Below, piece by piece: positions 1 to 8,053 of a stretch of 64,000 nt of DNA. The position numbers and the translations under genes are program-made. The notes under the pieces were generated by a model that was not told where the DNA came from, searched no databases, and saw nothing but the letters and a program-made list of their open reading frames with translations. Numbering within the stretch: position 1 is the stretch's first letter; every line of letters begins with the position of its first letter. The stretch is from Bacteroidota bacterium (GTDB lineage Bacteria > Bacteroidota > Rhodothermia > Rhodothermales > UBA10348). The DNA is taken from positions 1 to 64,000 of the forward strand of contig JAJCYP010000046.1 of assembly GCA_029262855.1 (NCBI GenBank), read 5' to 3'.

Positions 1-29
1 CGGCGGGATTGCCAAGAGCCACCAGGCGG

Positions 30-1268
30 TCACCGGAGCACCGAGTACCAGTCGGAAAGTCGCTGCGTGATCCGAAGCGTCCCAGCCTGGAGTCCCTCGC
101 CGGAAAAGCCGAGAATGACCGAGACGATTTCCAGCCCCGACTGGCGGGAAACCAGACGGGAACCTATCCCCATGGTCGGCTCCAGCGGAACGCTGCCGGC
201 GAAGGCCGTACGGTCAGGGGCGATGGCTAAGCGAGCTCCGAAGTCCTTCAACACATCGCCGTAGACCTGCGAGAGTCCGAAGTTGACCATGCCCTCGTAA
301 GCGTGGCTCTTCAGGATCTCGACGATCGGGTGGACATAGGTCGCACCGATCACGACCCGATCATTGCCATAGAAACGGAATCGATCCAGGCCGGGCGCGA
401 GCCGATCGTCAAGACGGGGCAGGAAGTAGTACGGAATGGCGTCCGATCGGTACACGGTTCGATCGAGCATCAGACGTGCGGTGATCGTGCGGTGATTGCC
501 GAGCAGCCACGTGCGATCCACGACCACGCCGACGATAGCCTGAACGAGGCTCCCGTCGGTGGCGCGGAGGGTACTGGACACCTGAAAGGCACCCTGTGGA
601 ACGGGCAGGCCCGCGTCGATCCCACCCTCGAAGGAAACACGGGCACCCTCGTCATCGCGGACCCGCAATTCGGTCGTGAGTTCTGCGCGAGGGGTGGCCT
701 TGGGATCTGCCGAGCGGAACGAGAGCAGATGGTCAAGCCGGACCGCGATCCGAGGCTGGATCCAGGCGCCTGCCCGAATGGCCTGGCTGCGGCGGAGTTC
801 GAGCACGGCCTGCTGGCGATGCACAACCTGTTCGTCGGCCGCCGCCGAGGACGGACCCTCCCCATAGAAGCCCTCGTGCAGATTCCGGACGAGGTTCAGG
901 TTCACCATCCAACCTGACCAGCCGAACCCCGGGCGGCCGGAGGCCCATCCCAGGCTGGTGGACTGGCGAAACTGCTGAACGCGGGTTCGCATCCGCACGG
1001 CATCGCCGGAGGCCAGCAGGTGACGCCCATCGATCCCCGCTCCGACCCCGAATCCCGCCGACGGGGAATAGAAATAGGCGGGCTTGAAGATGGGGTACCA
1101 CTCAAAGGACTCCTGTGCCACGGCGGGCTCGGCCCGCAGACTGGCCAGTACAGTGAGCAGAGCCAGGGCAACCGAGGAGGCAAGGCAGCCGATTCGGGAT
1201 GGAAAGAGCGTGGAGATGGTGCGGCAGGCGTATTGGGTGGTCGTCAGGCGTATTTTAGCGCCCGTCAC
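30..1268 (-). CDS. Outer-membrane beta-barrel protein (surface-antigen/BamA-barrel-like)
   Basis: The 412-residue protein begins at a GTG (1268), the only usual start codon that keeps an intact export signal. The signal has a hydrophobic stretch at about residues 30-45 and a likely Ala-X-Ala cleavage near residue 50 (PAVAQ). The mature part is rich in alternating hydrophobic and polar strands with many Gly, Arg and aromatic residues, and has the FYGNDRVVIGATYVHPI type of segment seen in the barrel half of bacterial surface-antigen (BamA/TamA-like) proteins. No POTRA domain is visible, so it would be a barrel-only member. It starts only 29 bases from the purD start on the other strand, so each promoter must lie inside the neighbour's coding sequence. 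The family assignment rests on overall character, not on a diagnostic motif. Confidence 0.55.
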   Translation of the reverse strand: MTGAKIRLTTTQYACRTISTLFPSRIGCLASSVALALLTVLASLRAEPAVAQESFEWYPIFKPAYFYSPSAGFGVGAGIDGRHLLASGDAVRMRTRVQQFRQSTSLGWASGRPGFGWSGWMVNLNLVRNLHEGFYGEGPSSAAADEQVVHRQQAVLELRRSQAIRAGAWIQPRIAVRLDHLLSFRSADPKATPRAELTTELRVRDDEGARVSFEGGIDAGLPVPQGAFQVSSTLRATDGSLVQAIVGVVVDRTWLLGNHRTITARLMLDRTVYRSDAIPYYFLPRLDDRLAPGLDRFRFYGNDRVVIGATYVHPIVEILKSHAYEGMVNFGLSQVYGDVLKDFGARLAIAPDRTAFAGSVPLEPTMGIGSRLVSRQSGLEIVSVILGFSGEGLQAGTLRITQRLSDWYSVLR

Positions 1269-1297
1269 CCTGGATGAATGTGAAAAGCGCGGTCTCT

Positions 1298-2587
1298 ATG
1301 AGAATACTCGTTGTTGGAAGCGGAGGGAGGGAGCACGCCATTATCTGGTCCCTCTCCCGAAGTTCGGGGGAGCATCGGCTCTACTGTGCACCGGGGAATC
1401 CGGGAACGGTTGCTCTGGCGACGAACGTTTCCATTGCGGCAGACCATGTGCCCGACCTGGTGGAGTTTGCGATCTCGGAGAGCATCGACCTGTGTGTCGT
1501 GGGCCCCGAAGTGCCCCTCGTCATGGGTCTGGCGGACCGACTTCGCGACGCCGGGATCCTGGTGGTGGGTCCATCCGCCGCCGCCGCGCGGCTGGAGGGA
1601 AGCAAGGCCTTCTCCAAGGCATTCATGCAGCGGAACGGCATCCCGACCGCCGCGCACCGCACCTTCCAGGGATTGGAGCATGCCGAGGCGTTGTCCTACG
1701 TCCGGCAGGTTGGCGCCCCCATCGTCATCAAGGCCAGCGGCCTGGCGGCCGGAAAGGGGGCTGTGGTGTGTATGACGATGGCCGAGGCCGAGGACGCGCT
1801 GTCGGCCATGATGCAGGAGCACGTGTTCGGCGAGGCGGCCTCGGAGGTCGTCGTCGAGGAGTTCATGGAAGGGGAGGAGGCCAGCCTCTTCGCCCTCTGC
1901 GACGGATCGGACTATGTGCTGTTGTCCCCGGCGCAGGACCACAAACGCATCGGAGAAGGCGACACGGGGCCGAATACCGGAGGAATGGGGGCGTATTGCC
2001 CGGCCCCCGTATTGTCGGAGGCACTTCTGGAGTCAGCCTGTTCGAGCGTGATCGAGCCGACTCTTGCCGGAATGGCCCGAGAGGGGCAGCCCTACTCGGG
2101 CATTCTGTATGTCGGCCTCATGCTGACGCCTGACGGACCGAAGGTGGTCGAGTACAACTGCCGCCTGGGTGATCCCGAAACGCAGCCGGTGCTCATGCTT
2201 CTGGAGTCTGACGCCGTGGAGCTGTTCACGGCTGCCGCAGCCGGAGAGCTGAAGACGTTTGACGTGCAGGTCGCGTCCGATTCGGCGGCGTGTGTTGTGC
2301 TGGCTTCTGAGGGGTATCCAGGGAGCTATCCGAAGGGTCGCCGAATCTCAGGTGTCGAAGCGGCGGGTGCACTTCCCGGGGTCGAGGTCTTCCAGGCTGG
2401 CACGTCACTGACCCCGGACGGACTGGAAACCTCAGGAGGTCGGGTGATGGCGGTGACTGCGCGCGCTCCCGAACTCAAGGAGGCGCTGGCGATGTGCTAT
2501 GAGGCGGTCGAGCTGATATCGTTTGAGGGCATGCAGTATCGCCGGGATATCGGCAGGAAGGGTCTGGCGCACCTGACTCCGGCGTGA
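1298..2587 (+). CDS. purD: Phosphoribosylamine--glycine ligase (GAR synthetase)
   Basis: PurD catalyses ATP-dependent joining of glycine to phosphoribosylamine, the second step of de novo purine synthesis, in the cytosol. The 429-residue product starts with the family N-terminus MRILVVGSGGREHAI, followed by the ATP-grasp fold with the HRTFQGLEHAEALSYV linker, the ATP-binding VIKASGLAAGKG loop and the metal-binding VEYNCRLGDPETQ segment. The length is normal. An ATG lies in frame at 1274, but the one at 1298 matches the family start. The downstream gene overlaps its stop by one base. Other purine genes (purE, purK) lie 20 kb away on the opposite strand, so the pathway genes are split. Confidence 0.97.
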   Translation: MRILVVGSGGREHAIIWSLSRSSGEHRLYCAPGNPGTVALATNVSIAADHVPDLVEFAISESIDLCVVGPEVPLVMGLADRLRDAGILVVGPSAAAARLEGSKAFSKAFMQRNGIPTAAHRTFQGLEHAEALSYVRQVGAPIVIKASGLAAGKGAVVCMTMAEAEDALSAMMQEHVFGEAASEVVVEEFMEGEEASLFALCDGSDYVLLSPAQDHKRIGEGDTGPNTGGMGAYCPAPVLSEALLESACSSVIEPTLAGMAREGQPYSGILYVGLMLTPDGPKVVEYNCRLGDPETQPVLMLLESDAVELFTAAAAGELKTFDVQVASDSAACVVLASEGYPGSYPKGRRISGVEAAGALPGVEVFQAGTSLTPDGLETSGGRVMAVTARAPELKEALAMCYEAVELISFEGMQYRRDIGRKGLAHLTPA

Positions 2588-3480
2588 TGGGGCCGCGCCG
2601 CGCAATCGCGCTCGTTCTGCTCGGCCTGAGCTTGGCGGCCCAGGCCCAGCCGGCGGACACCCTCGCCACCTTCATCTCGGCCAGTTCGCTGTCCATCGAC
2701 CTGACAGGAACAGTCTGGGTCGCCGACCCCGGCGCCGGCTACCTGGTGAAAATCGCCCCGGACGGGACACGGTCAAAGGCCGGGTTGCCCGGAGGAAGGC
2801 CGACGGCAGTGGATGCCTCCGGCGGCCTGCGCGTGCTTGTCGCTGACGAGTTGGAGGGAACGATTGACGTTCACGGTCTGTCCGGGGATCTGTTGATGCG
2901 GCTTCGACTCCCCGTCAGCGCGGAAGAGGGCTTTACGTCAACTCCCGAGTTTCTCGACGATCAGGCAGACGCTGCCGACCGTCCATCCGGCACGGCCGGG
3001 GATGTGGTTCACATGCTGTCAGGGGCGGTGGTCGCGGTCGAGTCCAGCGGAGGGTTCCTCGTCTTCTGGGACGAGTCCGGTCGCGCCCAGCGGACCGTCG
3101 CCGAAGCCGCGGGCACTCGGATCCAGCCTCGACATCTTGCCCGGATCCCTTCGGGTATCGCGGTCACGGAGCCCGACCGGAGCCGTGTTCTCTTCTTCGA
3201 CGCCTTCGGCACGCTATCGGGACAACAACCGCTGCCGGCCGCGCCACTCAGCATTGCGGCGTCCACCGAAGAAGTCTGGGTGGCGACCAAAGATCACCTG
3301 ATTTGCCTCAGCCCCCTTGACTCGAAGGCCCCCCCAGTCCGCTCATGCACGACTGGACCGGCAATCGTCAGCAACCCGGCCGGCCTCGGAATCGTGGACC
3401 TGGCCGTTTCCCCCGACGCCTTCTACCTCCTCACTCGGCGTGCGCTCCTGCGTTTGTCTCGCGAATCAGGCGGTCTATAG
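2587..3480 (+). CDS. Secreted hypothetical protein with NHL-like/propeller character
   Basis: The 297-residue product starts at an ATG that overlaps the purD stop as TGATG (a GTG at 2584 is also possible), which indicates translational coupling. A signal peptide is clear (RRAIALVLLGLSLAAQAQ, cleavage after AQA). The mature part has repeated strand motifs of the type VWVADPGAGYLVKIAPDG and FLVFWDESG, which resemble NHL or six-bladed propeller repeats that read out as 'value-along-a-path' proteins in Bacteroidota. No catalytic residues can be named. The last 50 bases overlap the end of the convergent regulator gene. Function unknown; export to the periplasm is the best-supported statement. Confidence 0.7.
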   Translation: MGPRRAIALVLLGLSLAAQAQPADTLATFISASSLSIDLTGTVWVADPGAGYLVKIAPDGTRSKAGLPGGRPTAVDASGGLRVLVADELEGTIDVHGLSGDLLMRLRLPVSAEEGFTSTPEFLDDQADAADRPSGTAGDVVHMLSGAVVAVESSGGFLVFWDESGRAQRTVAEAAGTRIQPRHLARIPSGIAVTEPDRSRVLFFDAFGTLSGQQPLPAAPLSIAASTEEVWVATKDHLICLSPLDSKAPPVRSCTTGPAIVSNPAGLGIVDLAVSPDAFYLLTRRALLRLSRESGGL

Positions 3481-4939
3481 CAGCCTCTCGTCGCAGCAGT
3501 CTGGTTTTGGCGGCGTGGACACTGCCCTCGGCGAGTCGATCTGCGCAGTCGGCAGCGCTCATGGGGCACCGCTCGCACGTCACATTGACCACCTCGATCG
3601 GCAAGGCCGGATCTTCAGCAAAGGCGACCGCCTCGCGGAAGTTGTCGTCGATCTTGAAGCCCAGGCTCACACACGAGTACGACGCGCTCGACAGTCGCAG
3701 CGGTCTGGCCATGGAGATGACAAAGAACTCGTCACGGCTCCCCAGGAATCGTGATCGCTGTGCTCGAACGTGCGTGCCCTTCTCGCCCTTGGCCAGCCCC
3801 TCGACGAGGCGTCGACCGGCCCATCGGGCGCAGTAATGCTCGTCCTGCCAGAAGCCGGCCGGCAGGGGAACGGCGGTCTTGTTGAAGACCTTCGACAGGC
3901 GCGTCTCGCCCGAACGCTGGTCGTGGTTCAGGCGCATGAAGAACATGTTCTGAAAGCCGAGAAGCGCCGGAAGCAGTTGACCGAGTCGATAGAGAAACAT
4001 CTCCGGCGTGGCCGAGAAGTCATTCATGAGCCGAAGGAAGTCGGGCCCGGACCAACGCTTCTTCCGCAGGAACAGTTTGATGGCTTCGGTGACCTCGTCC
4101 CGGTCGATCAGTACCGCACCGGCGAAGTAGGAGGCTCTGAAGTTGTTCAGCACCTGCTCGAATGACGTGACGTGAAGCCACGACGACGTTTTCGCGCGTT
4201 CGCCGAGGGCCATCACGTGGTACGCCAACTCGCGGCCCAGGACAAAGGCCTGCTGGGCTGGGAGGAGATTCGAGTTGACGAAAAGCGTCGGGTCCGACTC
4301 ATCGGCCAGAACGGAGCGGAGGTCCCGCAACTCGGGCTGGGCCGCGAGTCCAACCCAGTCCAGCTGATATCCGTAGACCCGCTCCAGAGTCCGGGTCAAG
4401 GCGCCAGCCGGGTCTTCTCGCAGCGCCTCGGGGCCGACCTGAGAACGGAATCCCGCCGCTGCGTCCTCAATCTCCACGAAATAGTTGTCGTGCATCAACT
4501 GGTAGGAACGAAGAGCCGCAAAGAGGAAGTGCTCCACGCGCATGTCGTAGATCTGCCCGATCTCCAGCAGCGTGCGAACCAGCGCACCCGCGCGCGAGGG
4601 ATCCTCCGAGAACAGGCTGAAGAGGTCCTGAGCCTGGAGACCAAACACCTCGAAGGGAAACTCCGTAAAGAAGGGTGACCTGAGGGTCTTTGTCACGGCG
4701 TCCAGCTGTTCGTCCACGCGAACCGAAACCAGATCGTCGTACGAAACATCCAGCGCCCTCGCCAGGCCCAGTAGTTTCTCAGGCTTCGGGTACTTCTTGC
4801 CCTTCTCTATCTCGCTCAGGTACGAGATGGACATCCCGGAGGAGCCGGCGAGCTGCTTGAGCGAGAGGCCGCCTGCCTGCCGGAGGTTCTTCAACTTCAG
4901 GCCCAGAATAAATCGGAGGTTGTCTTCGCTTACGGCCAC
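3431..4939 (-). CDS. XRE-family regulator with PrpR/ScfR-like C-terminal domain
   Basis: The 502-residue protein has an N-terminal Cro/C1 helix-turn-helix (about residues 8-65, with LSLKQLAGSSGMSISYLSEI), a central alpha-helical region in the position of the degenerate IrrE/ImmA-like domain (no HExxH is present; the segment reads GRELAYHVM), and a C-terminal DUF2083-like domain with cysteines at about 423, 455, 458 and 465 (CERCPMSAADC). In the characterised relatives RamB, PrpR and ScfR these proteins sense short-chain acyl-CoA status and control acetate, propionate or glyoxylate metabolism. Mycobacterial PrpR holds an iron-sulfur cluster through similar cysteines. Cluster binding here is inference. 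The gene is divergent from adk over a 208-base gap containing three TTTCG/CGAAA dyads, plausible self-operators. Confidence 0.8.
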   Translation of the reverse strand: MAVSEDNLRFILGLKLKNLRQAGGLSLKQLAGSSGMSISYLSEIEKGKKYPKPEKLLGLARALDVSYDDLVSVRVDEQLDAVTKTLRSPFFTEFPFEVFGLQAQDLFSLFSEDPSRAGALVRTLLEIGQIYDMRVEHFLFAALRSYQLMHDNYFVEIEDAAAGFRSQVGPEALREDPAGALTRTLERVYGYQLDWVGLAAQPELRDLRSVLADESDPTLFVNSNLLPAQQAFVLGRELAYHVMALGERAKTSSWLHVTSFEQVLNNFRASYFAGAVLIDRDEVTEAIKLFLRKKRWSGPDFLRLMNDFSATPEMFLYRLGQLLPALLGFQNMFFMRLNHDQRSGETRLSKVFNKTAVPLPAGFWQDEHYCARWAGRRLVEGLAKGEKGTHVRAQRSRFLGSRDEFFVISMARPLRLSSASYSCVSLGFKIDDNFREAVAFAEDPALPIEVVNVTCERCPMSAADCADRLAEGSVHAAKTRLLRREAAIDRLIRETNAGAHAE

Positions 4940-4953
4940 GGGTGTTCCGGAAA

Positions 4954-5114
4954 TTTCGCTGTGGGCGAAAATCTAGGAGTTCCGGGCACACGAAGCCAGC
5001 GAAAATTCGCTCTTGCTTGGTGGTTTTCGTCGGGGAGGCGGAATCGACAGGTTTCGGGAGGCACGTGATTACCGTATCATTACCCATAGCCCTCGTCGGG
5101 TCCCGTTTTCGAAA
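4954..5114. promoter_or_regulatory. Three TTTCG/CGAAA dyads in the regulator-adk divergent gap
   Basis: Three inverted repeats sharing the same half-site are visible. TTTCGC at 4954-4959 pairs with GCGAAA at 4965-4970 across five bases. AGCGAA at 4998-5003 pairs with TTCGCT at 5006-5011 across two bases. TTTCGAAA at 5107-5114 is a perfect palindrome. Operators of the RamB/PrpR family are short TTTGCAAA-like palindromes, so these are reasonable candidate sites for the adjacent XRE/PrpR-like protein, controlling itself and possibly adk. The symmetry is seen in the sequence; the link to this regulator is inference. Confidence 0.45.
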
Positions 5115-5121
5115 GGACGCC

Positions 5122-5139
5122 GCCGGTTGCGAAACCGGC
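5122..5139 (+). promoter_or_regulatory. GNRA-capped hairpin directly upstream of adk
   Basis: GCCGGTT at 5122-5128 and AACCGGC at 5133-5139 form a perfect 7-bp stem closed by the tetraloop GCGA. The stem ends eight bases before the adk ATG at 5148, in the position normally used for ribosome binding, and no Shine-Dalgarno sequence is visible there. It could modulate adk translation or mRNA stability. There is no T tract, so it is not a typical terminator. Confidence 0.45.
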
Positions 5140-5147
5140 CTCTATTC

Positions 5148-5807
5148 ATGCGCATCGCACTATTTGGTCCGCCCGGCGCGGGGAAGGGCACTCAAGCCCA
5201 GATCCTGGCATCCGAGTACGGACTCGTGACCATCTCAACGGGCAACCTGATTCGCGAGGCCATGCGAGAAGGCTCCGAACTCGGGGAAGAGGCCAGGGGG
5301 TATGTCACGTCCGGCCAGCTGGTACCGGGCGAACTGGTCCGCAAGCTGGCAGATTCTGCTGTGGCCGCGGCCGGGTTCAACAAGTTCATCCTGGACGGAT
5401 ACCCTCGAACCATCGAGCAGGCCCGCTGGTTGGACTCGTTCCTGCGCGCCTACAAGGCGGAACTGCATGGGGTCATCTTCCTGTCTGTTCCGGACGAGGT
5501 GATCATCCGGCGTCTGTCAAAACGGCGCGTCCACCGGGTGACCGGCGAAAGCTATCACCTGGACTACCTCCCTCCGCCGCGCGACGTCGCTCCCGAGGAT
5601 ATCGTGCAGCGCCCGGATGATCAGCCGGAAGCCATCGCCGCGCGTCTTCGGGGCTACCGCAGGGAAACGGAGCCACTCGAGAATCACTACCGGGAGACGG
5701 GACTTCTTCGGGAAGTCAACGGAGACAGTTCAGTCGATGTGGTACACTCCCGTATCATGCGCTTCCTCAAGTCTTCTCCAGTAACTGCCGCTAGAAAGGC
5801 GGGCTGA
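5148..5807 (+). CDS. adk: Adenylate kinase
   Basis: Adenylate kinase interconverts ATP + AMP and 2 ADP in the cytosol. The 219-residue protein starts at MRIALFGPPGAGKGTQ, which contains the P-loop at residues 7-16. The NMP-binding segment (STGNLIREAMREGSELG), the FILDGYPRTIEQA motif and the LID segment ending in VQRPDDQPEAIAARL are all present. The LID is about five residues shorter than in the common long-LID bacterial enzyme and has no zinc-binding cysteines. The reading frame is open further upstream to 5013, but that extension has no family similarity, so the ATG at 5148 is chosen. A small hairpin occupies the leader. Confidence 0.97.
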   Translation: MRIALFGPPGAGKGTQAQILASEYGLVTISTGNLIREAMREGSELGEEARGYVTSGQLVPGELVRKLADSAVAAAGFNKFILDGYPRTIEQARWLDSFLRAYKAELHGVIFLSVPDEVIIRRLSKRRVHRVTGESYHLDYLPPPRDVAPEDIVQRPDDQPEAIAARLRGYRRETEPLENHYRETGLLREVNGDSSVDVVHSRIMRFLKSSPVTAARKAG

Positions 5808-5856
5808 TCTCGGCGGGCCTTCCTCGCTCGCGCCTCAGCCCCCGCGGACGCACTTC

Positions 5857-7110
5857 ATGGCAATCGCCGACCGCACGAGGCGGACTCACGCCGGCCCCGT
5901 AGATCTGGCTCTTCTTCCAACGGCCGTGAAGGATGTCGTCACGATCCGTGGATCCATCGACACCAGCCCGAATTACGTCGCCGGAGGCGAGCTGGCTCAG
6001 GACTGGATGGTCCGAACGCTGGACAAGGGCACCGCGTCGCGTGATCGTTTTGAGGTGGCCTCAGTACTCGAGAACCTGGGTGCCCAGCTGGGTTTTTCGA
6101 GTTCTGCAGCCCGCGTTCGGTTCTCGGCCCGGTGCCTGCGGGCGGACGTGCGCACCGTTGTCGAGTTGCTGTTCGAACAGCTGAAGCAGCCGGCGCTTGA
6201 GGAGTCCGAACTGACCAAGAGTCGCGACCGGCTCCTCGCCTCGATTCAGCGTGGAATCACGGATGCCGGCTACCGGGCCGATGTGGCGCTCTCCCAGGCC
6301 GTTTTCGCCCCCTCGCACCCGAACTACATGCACGACCCCGCGCAGGAGAAGTCCCTGGTCGAATCGCTTGCGATCGCAGACGTCAAACAGGCGCACAACG
6401 CCACGGTGACGGGAAGCCCGAGGATGGTCATCGTGGGTGACCTGGACGTGGAGGCGTGCTCGGAGATGGTCGGCGAAATCGCGGCTGATTGGACAGTCTC
6501 GAACGACGGGGCGCTCGATCCACCATCGAAGGTCGCAACGGCAGGCCAGAGCGAAGTCGACATCGCCGACCGCGACAATCTGGAAGTCCGTTGGGGGCAT
6601 GCGATGCCGATCACACGCCTGGATGAGAATTTTCTGCCGGCGTACATGGCCAGCTTCATTCTGGGAGGCAATTTCTCAGCGCGCCTGATGAACGAGGTCC
6701 GGGAAAAGAGAGGCCTCACCTATGGTATTGGCTCGGGCCTGCGCGGGGTGGACTCACGGTACGACGGCATGTGGCGCATGCACGTGACCCTGTCCCAGGA
6801 CAACCTGGATCACGGTATCAAGGCCACGGAGGAGGTGGTTCGGGGCTTCCGGGCCGGCGGCGTTACCGCTGAGGAACTCGCCGAAAAGCAGGAGACCATT
6901 GCCGGGAGCTACCAGGTTCGCATGGCCACCACGGCCGGTCTCGCCGGTGCCCTGCTCCAGCAGATGGAGGACGGCCGCCCACTCTCATGGGTCGATTCCT
7001 ATGTAGACCGCATCAGGGCCTGCTCGCTGGAGCGGGTCAACGCTGCCATCGACACGCACTTCCGGCCGGACGAGCTGTCCCGCGTTGTTTCCGGGACGAT
7101 CCCGGGGTAG
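5857..7110 (+). CDS. M16-family peptidase-like protein lacking the zinc-binding motif
   Basis: The 417-residue protein has the two-half M16 (insulinase/PqqL/MPP) fold. The first half ends near residue 200 (VIVGDLDVEACSEMV), and the second half contains NEVREKRGLTYGIGSGL, the conserved R/Y substrate-binding segment. The catalytic HxxEH motif expected near residues 45-55 is absent; the region reads GELAQDWMVRTLDKGT. Family members without zinc act as the non-catalytic partner of a zinc-bearing subunit, as in mitochondrial and bacterial heterodimers. No such partner is in the window. No signal peptide is visible. It follows adk by 49 bases on the same strand and may be co-transcribed. Confidence 0.85.
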   Translation: MAIADRTRRTHAGPVDLALLPTAVKDVVTIRGSIDTSPNYVAGGELAQDWMVRTLDKGTASRDRFEVASVLENLGAQLGFSSSAARVRFSARCLRADVRTVVELLFEQLKQPALEESELTKSRDRLLASIQRGITDAGYRADVALSQAVFAPSHPNYMHDPAQEKSLVESLAIADVKQAHNATVTGSPRMVIVGDLDVEACSEMVGEIAADWTVSNDGALDPPSKVATAGQSEVDIADRDNLEVRWGHAMPITRLDENFLPAYMASFILGGNFSARLMNEVREKRGLTYGIGSGLRGVDSRYDGMWRMHVTLSQDNLDHGIKATEEVVRGFRAGGVTAEELAEKQETIAGSYQVRMATTAGLAGALLQQMEDGRPLSWVDSYVDRIRACSLERVNAAIDTHFRPDELSRVVSGTIPG

Positions 7111-7123
7111 TGCTGCGGGCGTG

Positions 7124-7315
7124 TCAACGCTCAGGCATCACCAGGGCGAGCACGATGTATACGATCAGCCCTGGAAACCCCACAGACAGGAGCGACAGCA
7201 GCACGTAGCCTGCCCGCACGAGCGTAGGGTCAAGGTCGAAATAGTCGGCGAGTCCGCCGCAAACGCCGGCGACCATTCGATCGGAGGTGGAGCGGGTGAG
7301 GGTTCCTCTGCTCAT
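7124..7315 (-). CDS. Short PspC-domain membrane protein
   Basis: This 63-residue protein is a single PspC domain: a motif MVAGVCGGLADYFDLDPTL followed by a hydrophobic segment and the ending VMPER. PspC domains are small inner-membrane modules linked to envelope-stress signalling in proteobacteria; in Bacteroidota they occur as short proteins of less certain role. The ATG at 7315 is chosen because it lies one base after the stop of the longer PspC gene, the tight spacing of an operon. An in-frame ATG at 7351 would overlap that gene. The two PspC domains look like an old duplication (CGGLADYFDLDPTLVR against AGGIADYFNIDPTLVR). Confidence 0.85.
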   Translation of the reverse strand: MSRGTLTRSTSDRMVAGVCGGLADYFDLDPTLVRAGYVLLSLLSVGFPGLIVYIVLALVMPER

Positions 7316-7316
7316 G

Positions 7317-8009
7317 TCAGCTGTCTCGAATAATGGTGATGCGCTCTTCAAACGTGTGCTTTTCTGGGTCGGGCATCACAAAGCCCAGAATCAGATAGGC
7401 CAGGAAAAACGGGCCACCCGAGGCGATCGTCCCGATCACAAAGGCGATTCGGACGAGCGTCGGATCAATATTGAAGTAGTCAGCAATCCCGCCGGCAACG
7501 CCCATCAGCTTCTTGTCGCGAGTCTTGCGGAGTTTGGGCTTGTCTGACGAGCGCGCCTTCTTGGCCTCGGTCCGGGCTTCCTTGGATGAAAGCCGCGTTT
7601 CCGCCTTCTCGGCGGCACGCTCGGCCCGACGCTCACGCGCGGACATTTTCTTCTTCTTCGCCTTGCGACCCGGACGCCACGAGAGGACGCCGAAACCAAG
7701 CAGGATGATCAGGATGCCCGCCATCCAGGGCAGCATGGCGGCCAGCACACTCAAGTCGACGCCTGGGGCAAACCCGAGCAGCTGGAAGATGTAGGCGATC
7801 CCCACCAGAATCAAAGAAAAGCCCGCGATGGTCGGGAGGTTGAAGAACCCGTTGGAGGGTTTCTCCTCATCGGAAAACAGGTCCTCCAGTTCGTCCTCGG
7901 ACAGATCCTCCAGATCCAATTCGTCGTCCGAGAACAACAGGGAATCGATTCGCCCGGAGTCATTCTCGGGCGAGTCCGTTCGTGTGCTTTTTCTGGTTCG
8001 GGTTGCCAT
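7317..8009 (-). CDS. PspC-domain membrane protein with acidic N-terminus
   Basis: The 230-residue product has a hydrophilic, very acidic N-terminus (about residues 20-50, DDELDLEDLSEDELEDLF), two hydrophobic helices at about 55-110, a basic Lys/Arg/Ala-rich coiled linker at about 112-165, and a C-terminal PspC domain (GVAGGIADYFNIDPTLVR plus a final membrane segment ending in GFVMPDPEK). It is probably an inner-membrane protein with a cytosolic charged linker. A 14-base dyad at 8054-8067 lies 45 bases upstream of its start. The role is inferred to be envelope homeostasis from the PspC domain only. Confidence 0.8.
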   Translation of the reverse strand: MATRTRKSTRTDSPENDSGRIDSLLFSDDELDLEDLSEDELEDLFSDEEKPSNGFFNLPTIAGFSLILVGIAYIFQLLGFAPGVDLSVLAAMLPWMAGILIILLGFGVLSWRPGRKAKKKKMSARERRAERAAEKAETRLSSKEARTEAKKARSSDKPKLRKTRDKKLMGVAGGIADYFNIDPTLVRIAFVIGTIASGGPFFLAYLILGFVMPDPEKHTFEERITIIRDS

Positions 8010-8053
8010 GTTGTTATGCCAAGTGGGAGGATCCCGGGCCGGTGATGCCTACG

